From assembly GCA_903878115.1 (NCBI GenBank), contig CAIRGO010000151.1, positions 1-47,214 on the forward strand: a stretch of DNA of 47,214 nucleotides. Direction: 5' to 3'. Made by a program: the position numbers and the translations under genes. Positions 1 to 6,574 of this stretch are shown here, piece by piece. Every line of letters begins with the position of its first letter. Position 1 is the first letter of the stretch. The stretch is from Akkermansiaceae bacterium (GTDB taxonomy: Bacteria; Verrucomicrobiota; Verrucomicrobiia; Verrucomicrobiales; Akkermansiaceae). Under the pieces are notes generated by a model that saw only the letters and a list, made by a program, of their open reading frames with translations, was not told the origin of the DNA and ran no database searches.

Positions 1-207
1 CTCAAGAATCTAATCAAATCTAATATGCACGATCCAAGTAGTTTTGAACACGTCGAAACAAAGTATTGGACTATGAGTGATCACATTGTAGTCCTCACTA
101 GGTTCAGAGGTAAAAACGCTTTTGGAGCTATGGTTTTAAACTATGCAAAAGCAAAGTATGATTTAAATGGACGATTTATCGAATTATTGACTATGGCGGC
201 AGAATAG
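1..207 (+). CDS. C-terminal part of an unrecognised protein (5' end outside window)
   Basis: The frame is open from the first base of the window and stops at the TAG ending at 207, so about 68 C-terminal residues are visible. An ATG at 25 exists, but the frame continues upstream of it without a stop, so the real start probably lies outside. The visible part holds the stretches SSFEHVETKYW and RFRGKNAFGAMVLNYAKA, which resemble the end of small conserved proteins of unknown function that often carry a lipoprotein signal further upstream. No catalytic motif is visible. Coding character is supported by the conserved-looking sequence, not by length. Function unknown. Confidence 0.6.
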   Translation, partial: LKNLIKSNMHDPSSFEHVETKYWTMSDHIVVLTRFRGKNAFGAMVLNYAKAKYDLNGRFIELLTMAAE

Positions 208-302
208 AACGTGAATCGCAAAGCTATCAGGACTGCAATTTGGCGCATTGGGGACACTACCAAGCGCACAGCGGGAAGCAATGGTGAAACGCGCTTACAG
301 GG

Positions 303-389
303 CATCGTGGACGCAGCACGGACTCCCCCCGCACGGGTCTAAGTGACTCGAACACCTTTCCCCATCGTGACCAGTCTCGCACGGACTCC
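303..389. repeat. Imperfect direct repeat pair in non-coding DNA
   Basis: The 11-mer GCACGGACTCC occurs at 316-326 and again at 379-389. Both copies are preceded by a CATCGTG element (304-310 and 363-369), so the repeat unit is roughly 25 bases with small length differences. The stretch 208-596 has no convincing gene. It holds only these repeats and the inverted repeat at 475-579. The role is unknown. An attachment or recombination site near the tRNA gene is possible but unproven. Confidence 0.5.
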
Positions 390-474
390 GAGTGCATAAT
401 TTATTTTCCTCTACTTAACTAATTCTGTTCAGTGCATGAGTGCTAGCGGGAATTTTTGATTTTCTTTTGTTGCA

Positions 475-579
475 CTTTCAGGAATCAATCTGAATTAATT
501 GCGATATTTCCTGTCACTTTTCCTGTCAAATATGGTGCAAAACGGCACAATTTCGTGCATTTTCCTGCAATCCTGAAAG
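475..579. repeat. Inverted repeat framing short tandem motifs next to the tRNA
   Basis: CTTTCAGGA at 475-483 is the exact reverse complement of TCCTGAAAG at 571-579. Between the arms lie two tandem copies of TTTCCTGTCA (near 508-529), a further TTTTCCTGCA, and short GTGCA/TGCAC elements. Such clustered motifs beside a tRNA 3' end resemble protein-binding arms of a recombination site, but no core site can be defined from this window alone. Confidence 0.4.
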
Positions 580-596
580 CGACAAGCACCAAAGGA

Positions 597-632
597 AAAA
601 GCCCCTGATCCTCTATAGATCAACGGCTTTTA
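597..632 (-). terminator. Rho-independent terminator of the initiator tRNA gene
   Basis: Read on the minus strand, AAAAGCC pairs with GGCTTTT, and an inner TGATC/GATCA stem sits inside after a small mismatch. The stem ends in a T run. It lies immediately 3' of the tRNA-fMet gene, as expected for its terminator. Confidence 0.65.
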
Positions 633-633
633 T

Positions 634-710
<77 letters not shown>

Positions 711-804
711 ATTACCTTTGTGCGCCTTGCGGCGCGGGAAAGAAAAACTAGCAGTATTATGATTTTACGCAAGTATTTTTTTGTTAAATTTTCCTCTATT
801 TCTC

Positions 805-822
805 GATCGTGAATTCACGATC
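805..822. repeat. Perfect 18-bp palindrome
   Basis: GATCGTGAATTCACGATC reads the same on both strands, with no spacer. It lies between the two tRNA copies, just upstream of the promoter-like block of copy 1. It is followed on the plus strand by ATTAAAAAAG, so on that strand it would form a weak hairpin. It could be a regulator-binding site or a structural element. No regulator can be named. Confidence 0.7.
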
Positions 823-854
823 ATTAAAAAAGCCCAGATTCCTATGCCGCGCCT

Positions 855-879
855 GGCGCAGGTGAAGCAGGACTGCGCC
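855..879 (-). terminator. Hairpin 3' of the tRNA-like second copy (possible relic terminator)
   Basis: GGCGCAG (855-861) pairs with CTGCGCC (873-879). On the minus strand this lies directly 3' of the decayed tRNA copy and is followed further on by GGGCTTTTTT (around 829-838), which resembles the end of the working terminator at 597-632. It may therefore be a remnant or variant terminator. Confidence 0.4.
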
Positions 880-883
880 TAAT

Positions 884-964
884 GATTGCGGGATTATTTG
901 AACCTCTGATCCCGCTGAGCGGGATTATGAGCCTGACGAGCTTACCTAGCGGCTCCATCCCGCG
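884..964 (-). pseudogene. Decayed initiator-tRNA copy
   Basis: On the minus strand it begins CGCGGGATGG and keeps most of the D-arm and the 5' half of the anticodon arm including CAT. The 3' side of the anticodon stem and the T-arm are replaced by an inserted hairpin (ATCCCGC-TGA-GCGGGAT, 909-925). The 3' end again holds ATCCCGC before CAATC instead of CCA. It cannot fold as a normal tRNA. The acceptor sequence GCGGGAT and its complement thus occur several times and offer alternative pairings. It is either a dead tRNA gene or a small structured RNA. The upstream promoter-like block is still present. Confidence 0.75.
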
Positions 965-1144
965 ATCACCTTTATGCGCCTTGCGGCGCGGGAAGTAAAA
1001 ACGAGCAGCATTATGATTATTTGTAGGTATTTTTTTGTTTAAATTTTCTCGATCATACAAAAACAGATAGGTGCGGCACCCGATCCTCTCCAAGTGCACG
1101 CTTGACTTATCGATGCAAATACCTAAGTTATCGAAATATTCACG

Positions 1145-2062
1145 ATGCCTGAAGGAATTACAGATCCGCTAGAAGAAGATTTTTTTCGCTTCCTTGATAC
1201 AGAGCGAACATCTTCTGTATTGACCTTGCGCAATTATCGCGCAGCACTTTTGTCGTATCGGTCATTTCGCGGGGAAAAATTTACCAACTGGCGCGATGCC
1301 AGTGCTGATGATTTTCGCGCATGGTTATTTGCACTGATGAAACAGGATCTATCGCGCGCGACGATTCGTCTTCGATTTGCGGCGGTGCGTTCCTTTTATA
1401 AATTTCTCGTTCACCGTCGCGGGCTGGCCAAAAGTCCCGCCGCAGATTTGCAATTGCCAAAAGCCGAACGCAAATTGCCAGTGGTGTTAAACATTTCTCA
1501 GATGGAGGAATTGCTATCGTTGCCTAACAAAATGCAAGGAGAGAAGCCCAAAATCGCATGGTTAGCAGCGCGTGATACAGCGTTGTTAGAGTTATTCTAT
1601 TCCTGTGGCTTGCGGATTTCTGAATTGAGGATGTTAGATGTGAGAGACATCGATTTCATTAGCGAATCATGCCGGGTGATGGGCAAAGGATCAAAAGAGC
1701 GACTCATTCCCATCGGCGGTCCAGCGTTGGCAGCTTTACAACGCTACCGACAAGCCGCCGCCATTACCAACGGGCCAATTTTTCTGAGCTCGCGTAAAAC
1801 TCGGATCACCCAGCAAGCGATTGATTTATTGCTGAAAAAATATCTAAGCGCTTCATCAATCCCCTTCGCGATTTCACCGCACAAACTGCGCCACAGCTTT
1901 GCCACACACATGTTAGATGCAGGTGCCGACTTGCGGAGTGTGCAATCGTTGTTAGGTCACGCATCGCTTTCTACGACTCAAATCTATACCCATGTCACCC
2001 GCGAGCGTTTGCGTAAGGCATACGATACCGCCCATCCACGAGCCCAATCATCTGCTTTATGA
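1145..2062 (+). CDS. xerC: Tyrosine recombinase, XerC type
   Basis: The 305-residue product has the usual length of XerC/XerD, which resolve chromosome dimers at dif together with FtsK. An N-terminal SAM-like core-binding domain (about 8-95) is followed by the catalytic domain (about 110-290). The full catalytic set is visible: R157 in CGLRISEL, K181 in GKGSKERL, H246 and R249 in HKLRH, H272 in LLGHASLS, and the nucleophile Y281 in TQIYTHV. The C-terminal YDTAHPRA resembles XerC more than XerD. The stop overlaps the next start by four bases (ATGA), so the two genes are probably translated together. The gene sits about 430 bases from the duplicated tRNA-fMet region, so an integrase-like role cannot be excluded, though the family fit to Xer is strong. 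Confidence 0.88.
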   Translation: MPEGITDPLEEDFFRFLDTERTSSVLTLRNYRAALLSYRSFRGEKFTNWRDASADDFRAWLFALMKQDLSRATIRLRFAAVRSFYKFLVHRRGLAKSPAADLQLPKAERKLPVVLNISQMEELLSLPNKMQGEKPKIAWLAARDTALLELFYSCGLRISELRMLDVRDIDFISESCRVMGKGSKERLIPIGGPALAALQRYRQAAAITNGPIFLSSRKTRITQQAIDLLLKKYLSASSIPFAISPHKLRHSFATHMLDAGADLRSVQSLLGHASLSTTQIYTHVTRERLRKAYDTAHPRAQSSAL

Positions 2063-2739
2063 AAACATTACTCTTTTCACTTTGCTGTGTTGCAACGCCC
2101 ATTTTTGCGGCAGATGACGCGGCACTGATTAAGCAATTGCTGAGCGAAAATCTCGATCATCGGACCTTTGCCTTTGCGGATGTCGTGGCTGCGTCCACTG
2201 GCAAGACGGTCATTCCTCTCGACGAGAAGAATCCCGCTCACCTGCGCATTACAGCGGCAATTCGCAAAGCGTTAGACGCGGCTATGGTAGATTTATCACG
2301 CACTGAATCTCCGGTGCGGAAGCTGCGACGCATCAATGAGGCGTCACGTTTTTTTGAAGACCTATTGTTAGAAAAAATCAATCACACCGCTGGACTGATT
2401 TGCGAGATACCACCTAACAAAAATGGCGATCTACAGCGATCAGGTTACCCTGATCTGAAAATCACCGATAAGGAGACCGGAATAGTTGCCTATCTTGACC
2501 CGAAACTTGTGGAAGCGAAGTCGATCGGCTCCACCCTGCGCACCTTCTATTATGAGCCAAAACATGAGACTCTAAAAATCAATGACAATGCCATTCATCT
2601 GCTGTGTGGAATTGAACATGATGGAGTAGAAGGTGCATGGACATTCCAGAAATTTCTCTTGATCGATCTCTCCTCGCTACGAGTGCGCTTGAAAGCGGAA
2701 TTTCAGGCTTCCAATGCCGATCTTTATCCGCAAAAGTAA
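2059..2739 (+). CDS. Exported protein with PD-(D/E)xK nuclease-like signature
   Basis: The 226-residue protein begins with a signal peptide (MKTLLFSLCCVATPIFA, cleavage near residue 17). In the mature part P131-D132 in GYPDLKI and D147-P148-K149 in YLDPKL are spaced 15 residues apart, matching a PD-(D/E)xK active-site pattern. They are preceded by a helix rich in Glu (E100, E105) as in that nuclease fold. The C-terminal GIEHDGVEGAWTF and LRVRLKAEFQAS look conserved. The role is inferred only. It could be a secreted DNase or restriction-like nuclease, or a non-catalytic relative. Start overlaps xerC by four bases and the stop overlaps the next ATG by one base, implying a coupled operon. A cysteine pair in the signal region is not a clean lipobox. 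Confidence 0.6.
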   Translation: MKTLLFSLCCVATPIFAADDAALIKQLLSENLDHRTFAFADVVAASTGKTVIPLDEKNPAHLRITAAIRKALDAAMVDLSRTESPVRKLRRINEASRFFEDLLLEKINHTAGLICEIPPNKNGDLQRSGYPDLKITDKETGIVAYLDPKLVEAKSIGSTLRTFYYEPKHETLKINDNAIHLLCGIEHDGVEGAWTFQKFLLIDLSSLRVRLKAEFQASNADLYPQK

Positions 2740-2963
2740 TGGCGTCACACATGCACAATAGCATCACCACTACCGCAACGATTATTCGGCCTTACTCAGA
2801 TATTTTTGAGGCGACTTTACCTAACGGAAAAAAAACCTTGGCGCATTTTTCGCGGGCCACAGCCCACCTACGTGAACAGATTCAACCAGGAATGAAAGTC
2901 ACCGTTGAGATGACCACATTTGACTTTGACGTTGCCCGCATTATTTCGATTGTGGAAGACTAG
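2739..2963 (+). CDS. IF-1-like S1/OB-fold protein
   Basis: The 74-residue product starts at the ATG overlapping the previous stop (TAATG at 2737-2741). A longer in-frame ORF from 2637 would run deep inside the preceding gene and is less likely. The protein aligns by eye with bacterial initiation factor IF-1: FEATLPNGKKTLAHFS matches the FRVxLxNGHxVLAHIS region, and QPGMKVTVEMTTFD matches LPGDxVTVELSPYD, followed by ARI. IF-1 binds the 30S A site with IF-2 and IF-3. Divergence from the canonical sequence, notably AHLREQI in place of the basic RxxFIRI segment, suggests a second, specialised IF-1 paralogue and not the essential infA. Its position behind xerC and the nuclease-like gene is unusual. 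Confidence 0.7.
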   Translation: MASHMHNSITTTATIIRPYSDIFEATLPNGKKTLAHFSRATAHLREQIQPGMKVTVEMTTFDFDVARIISIVED

Positions 2964-2969
2964 TAACTC

Positions 2970-3692
2970 TTATCGAGGGCCCTTAGGCGCGAGCATCTTA
3001 GGCTCTTCAAAAATCAGTTTAGTGAGCGATACGGCCCGACCATTGCTAGGATTTAGCGCGCTGACATTCATCTGCTTCAGAGTATAGACGCTTGCTCCTG
3101 TTGCAGACTTGATGCTCATCACATCCGTTACTTCAAAACGTTTGAGGATTTTTCCCTCGCGATTGAATCCTTCAATTTTCATGAACGCTCCGTATTTTTG
3201 ATGGACCCACACATACATCACTTGATAGGCACCGCCCACACCAGGATTGTTGAGTCGAATCTTCCAGCAGTTGTGAGTGCCCACTCGCTCCTCACCTTCG
3301 AGGACAGGTTTTTTCCAATAGAAAAATCTCATTGCCAGGTCTTCAAAGGTAAGATCCGTGCCAGCGATTGGCAGAGCGATGCTACTCGTAGGAAAATCTT
3401 GTTGCTTGCCATTGACCATTTCCAGCAAACGACATTTATCGTCATTCATCTGCATGTGAAATTTTTTCCAATCCTTGCCTTCCCAGTACTGAAACTGGAT
3501 GTCAGTATTACGCAGAAATAGAGCGATATTCACTTTGGTCTTACTGTTAGACATCGTTCCAGTGAGATCCGCTTGTTGAAGAATGGCCGACATTTTTGCG
3601 CCGGCGATGATTTCTTCTGCAGTAGGTTGTTGAGCCTGACAAAGCGTGCTAAACCCAACGACTAGTGAGAGAACGGAGAGAAATGATTTCAT
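2970..3692 (-). CDS. LolA-like outer-membrane lipoprotein-sorting family protein
   Basis: The 240-residue protein has a signal peptide (MKSFLSVLSLVVGFSTLCQAQ) and then a single beta-rich domain. Features such as MSNSKTKVNIALFLRN, the central LTFEDLAMRFFYWKKP with EERVGTHNCWKIRL, and the C-terminal half VWVHQKYGAFMKIEGFN follow the pattern of the large secreted family annotated as outer-membrane lipoprotein-sorting (LolA/LolB-like, TP0789-like). Such proteins bind lipid or lipoprotein acyl chains in the periplasm. The cargo here is unknown. It lies downstream of aspS on the same strand with a 91-base gap and converges with the IF-1-like gene, leaving only six bases between the stops. Confidence 0.65.
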   Translation of the reverse strand: MKSFLSVLSLVVGFSTLCQAQQPTAEEIIAGAKMSAILQQADLTGTMSNSKTKVNIALFLRNTDIQFQYWEGKDWKKFHMQMNDDKCRLLEMVNGKQQDFPTSSIALPIAGTDLTFEDLAMRFFYWKKPVLEGEERVGTHNCWKIRLNNPGVGGAYQVMYVWVHQKYGAFMKIEGFNREGKILKRFEVTDVMSIKSATGASVYTLKQMNVSALNPSNGRAVSLTKLIFEEPKMLAPKGPR

Positions 3693-3783
3693 AGTGCTAG
3701 CGGCATACTAATGCATGCCAGCTATACGACAAGAAAACACTGAACTATATTCAAAATATCGCTCAGAATAAAACCATATCTAC

Positions 3784-5562
3784 TTATGGCTTCTTAGCAG
3801 TAGTCGTAATCCGGAGATCGCGCAATTGCTTCGGATCAACTTCAGCGGGTGATTGACTCATCAAGTCATTGCCCTTGTTGTTCTTAGGAAATGCGATCAC
3901 TTCACGAATCGACGATTCACCGCAAATGAGCATCACGAGACGATCCAAGCCTAATGCTAAGCCACCATGAGGTGGTGCACCAAAGCGAAACGCATCGAGG
4001 ATATGACCAAATTCTTCTGCAGCTTGCTCATCAGAAATGCCCAGCGCTTTGAACATCGCCGATTGCAATGGTGCTTCGTGAATCCGTATCGATCCACCAC
4101 CTAACTCGTTGCCATTGAGAACGCAGTCATAGGCATTGGCACGCAGATCGACGGATAGTTCGCCTTTGAGCAGCTTTTCCTCATCCTCTTTGATCGGGCG
4201 GGTAAATGGATGGTGCACCGCGACGTAACGTGCGCTTTCTTCATCAAAGGCTAACAGAGGAAATTCCGTCACCCAGAGGAAATTCAACTCAGCATTATTT
4301 TCTAACAACTTCTGCATTTCTGCGGATGCCAAACGCACACGTCCGAGGATTTCGCACACTTGTTCCCATGGTCCCGCGCCGAATAAAATCAAGTCACCCG
4401 TCTCGATGTTAAGTGCATCTTTCATCGCAGCCACCTCAGATTCGGCGAGGAACTTGGTAATCGGTGAACGCCAAGTATCGACAGTTTCGCCGCGCACTTG
4501 AATGTAAGCAAGGCCTTTAGCACCTGCTTGGATCGCAGTCTGCGTGAGGAATTCCACTTGTCCGGTGCTGATATTAGAAAAACCTTTGACGTTGATCGCC
4601 TTGATCACGCCACCATCGGCAAGAGCGCCAGAAAACACTTTGAATGTCGAAGCCGCAAAGACCTCGCCGAGATCGACAAGTTTGTTACCAAAACGACGAT
4701 CTGGTTTGTCTGATCCATAAAAATTCATCGCATCGCGCCAAGTCATACGATCAAACGACGCAGGGATCACGTCACCACGTGACTCTTTAAAAATGCGTCC
4801 TAACAATCCTTCGACCAAGCCAATGATGTCCTCTTGGCCGACGAAGGATGACTCGATATCGATCTGCGTGAACTCTGGTTGACGGTCAGCGCGCAGATCT
4901 TCGTCACGGAAGCATTTGGCGATTTGAAAATACTTCTCAATACCGCCGACCATGAGCAATTGTTTATATTGCTGCGGTGCTTGCGGCAATGCATAGAAAC
5001 TCCCCGGTTGCAGGCGGGAAGGAACCAAAAAGTCGCGTGCGCCTTCCGGAGTGGATTTAGATAGGATCGGAGTTTCGATTTCACAGAAGCCATGTTCATC
5101 GAGAAAATCTCGAGTGCTCTTGGTCACACGATGACGAGTGCGCAGATTCTTCGTCATCCGCGGGCGACGAATATCGAGGTAACGATACTTCATCCGCAAG
5201 TCTTCGTTCGATAGTTCCTTATCGAGTTGGAATGGCAAAACATCCGCTTTGTTGATGATGGTCAATGTCGTGGCATAAATCTCGATGGCACCGGTATCAA
5301 TTTTATCGTTCGCTTTTCCGTCCAAGCGCATGCCCACGCGGCCGACGATCTGAACGACGTCTTCTTCACGCAGTGTATGGGACAATTGCGCCACTTCTGC
5401 ATTTTCTTCTGGGCGGAAAACTACCTGCGTTACCCCCTCGCGGTCGCGCAGGTCGGCAAAGATCACGCCGCCATGGTCACGGGCCGAATTCACCCATCCG
5501 ATCAAGGTTACGGTTTGATCGATGTCAGAAAGGCGGAGTTGATTGCAATGATGTGTGCGCAT
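3784..5562 (-). CDS. aspS: Aspartyl-tRNA synthetase
   Basis: The 592-residue protein has full bacterial AspRS length. It charges tRNA-Asp with aspartate in the cytoplasm. An N-terminal OB anticodon-binding domain (MRTHHCNQLR to about 105, with GWVNSARDHGGVIFADLRDR) is followed by the class II core. The class II signatures are FRDEDLRADRQPEFTQID (motif 2) and GLALGLDRLVMLI (motif 3). Between them lies the GAD insertion (about residues 290-410) typical of bacterial enzymes. Whether it discriminates tRNA-Asp from tRNA-Asn cannot be told from sequence alone. There is no Shine-Dalgarno sequence upstream. The gene lies downstream of the Imm-5-like gene after 112 bases, with hisS further upstream on the same strand. 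Confidence 0.97.
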   Translation of the reverse strand: MRTHHCNQLRLSDIDQTVTLIGWVNSARDHGGVIFADLRDREGVTQVVFRPEENAEVAQLSHTLREEDVVQIVGRVGMRLDGKANDKIDTGAIEIYATTLTIINKADVLPFQLDKELSNEDLRMKYRYLDIRRPRMTKNLRTRHRVTKSTRDFLDEHGFCEIETPILSKSTPEGARDFLVPSRLQPGSFYALPQAPQQYKQLLMVGGIEKYFQIAKCFRDEDLRADRQPEFTQIDIESSFVGQEDIIGLVEGLLGRIFKESRGDVIPASFDRMTWRDAMNFYGSDKPDRRFGNKLVDLGEVFAASTFKVFSGALADGGVIKAINVKGFSNISTGQVEFLTQTAIQAGAKGLAYIQVRGETVDTWRSPITKFLAESEVAAMKDALNIETGDLILFGAGPWEQVCEILGRVRLASAEMQKLLENNAELNFLWVTEFPLLAFDEESARYVAVHHPFTRPIKEDEEKLLKGELSVDLRANAYDCVLNGNELGGGSIRIHEAPLQSAMFKALGISDEQAAEEFGHILDAFRFGAPPHGGLALGLDRLVMLICGESSIREVIAFPKNNKGNDLMSQSPAEVDPKQLRDLRITTTAKKP

Positions 5563-5674
5563 GATTCGTTTGGTGGACGGGTGTTAAAGACTGAATTCGA
5601 GAAAAAATCAATGGATTTTTGCTTTAAATCGAGGCATCGGGCAGAAATCGAAGCAAGTTGCTCGATAGACCAAG

Positions 5675-6136
5675 CTACTTCATCATTCGTGCCGCCATTC
5701 CCTGCTGCACAAGCTCACGAAGATGCGTAGGCAATTGCAACAATCGTTGCAATTTCTCCGTTTCCGCATCATCGCCAGAAGCCGCGCGAGCTTTCATGGC
5801 ATAATATACAGCACCGATGCAATGATCTGCGAAATGTGCGGTTGCCACAGCCTGAGCCGCCGCCCGCGCTGCTGCCACTGCGGCACGATCAGTTGCCAAT
5901 CGTGCAGCCGCATGCGCCGCCACAGAGGCCTTCATCGCCACACCCGTTTTCACCTCGCCTCTCGCCCAAGCACGAATCACATCTAACGCATGCTGCGGAC
6001 GACAATCGTCATGATGATCCTTGTAAAGAAAGAGAATTGTCTCAGCACAATCGGCAGCCCATAATGCAAGCAATCGATGATCTATCGGCGACAATTCACC
6101 ACCACGATGCAATGCGATGAATCGGCTATTTCTCAT
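5675..6136 (-). CDS. Imm-5-like putative immunity protein
   Basis: The start at 6136 (MRNSRFIALHRGG) gives 153 residues. A longer frame to 6196 would run into the preceding gene. The motif DHRLLALWAADCAE, the following HHDDCRPQHALDVIRAWARGE and the very alanine-rich helix AAVAAARAAAQAVATAHFADH are characteristic of the Imm-5-like family of putative immunity proteins, all-alpha and cytoplasmic. Members are proposed to neutralise toxins of contact-dependent or secreted systems, but biochemical proof is limited. No toxin gene is visible nearby, so it is an orphan here. The preceding small membrane-protein gene ends 16 bases before its start, suggesting one transcript. The pair lies between hisS and aspS. 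Confidence 0.7.
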   Translation of the reverse strand: MRNSRFIALHRGGELSPIDHRLLALWAADCAETILFLYKDHHDDCRPQHALDVIRAWARGEVKTGVAMKASVAAHAAARLATDRAAVAAARAAAQAVATAHFADHCIGAVYYAMKARAASGDDAETEKLQRLLQLPTHLRELVQQGMAARMMK

Positions 6137-6152
6137 GAATCTTTCACCGTGG

Positions 6153-6485
6153 TTAAGAATCCAAAAATTGACGAAGGAGGTAAAACAAGACTCCAAACGT
6201 GACAGAAATTACCACATACCAGATGACAATCCGCCAGGTGGTAGCGACGCTACATTCACAAACACGATCAATGAGAAAATAAAGCGCCACCATCTGAACA
6301 GGAAAACGAAGCAAATTGAATGGAACGAACACAAACCAAGCAAAGATCATGCTAATGACAGCTAAACCAAGTGTGCAGATAAAAGCTTCACGAAAACTTT
6401 GTTTATTGTCCAGTGAACGCGTAAAATACACGATCAAGACCCACAAAAGAGGCAACGAGGTTAAATGCGAAATGATGAAACTCAT
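6153..6485 (-). CDS. Small multi-pass membrane protein, unknown
   Basis: The 110-residue protein is strongly hydrophobic, with about four predicted membrane segments (roughly 2-20, 34-56, 58-72 and 82-105). No family is recognised. It is directly upstream of the Imm-5-like gene on the same strand with 16 bases between them, so the two are probably co-transcribed. Possible roles include a membrane partner of the immunity-like protein, but nothing in the sequence proves it. Length and hydrophobic pattern favour a real gene over a chance ORF. Confidence 0.55.
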   Translation of the reverse strand: MSFIISHLTSLPLLWVLIVYFTRSLDNKQSFREAFICTLGLAVISMIFAWFVFVPFNLLRFPVQMVALYFLIDRVCECSVATTWRIVIWYVVISVTFGVLFYLLRQFLDS

Positions 6486-6551
6486 GGTTATTTTACGAAT
6501 TGTTTAGGTCATGATGTTTGACTTGAATCGCGCTAACATCAATTTAGGCAT

Positions 6552-6568
6552 GGCACTTAAAAAGTGCC
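6552..6568 (-). terminator. Hairpin just downstream of hisS
   Basis: GGCACTT (6552-6558) pairs perfectly with AAGTGCC (6562-6568) across an AAA loop. It begins six bases beyond the hisS stop. There is no T run after it on the minus strand, so it may be a weak or Rho-assisted terminator or a 3' end stabiliser. Confidence 0.4.
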
Positions 6569-6574
6569 GCCACG

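Noticed and set aside
842-1099. 85-residue minus-strand ORF across the decayed tRNA copy
   Set aside because: It overlaps the tRNA-derived repeat and its sequence follows the structured RNA, so it is a chance frame.
2637-2963. Longer 108-residue version of the IF-1-like protein
   Set aside because: The extra N-terminus is read from within the preceding gene in another frame and has no similarity to IF-1.
6174-6181. Perfect AAGGAGGT on the plus strand
   Set aside because: It lies inside the end of the minus-strand membrane-protein gene and no plus-strand start codon with a real gene follows.
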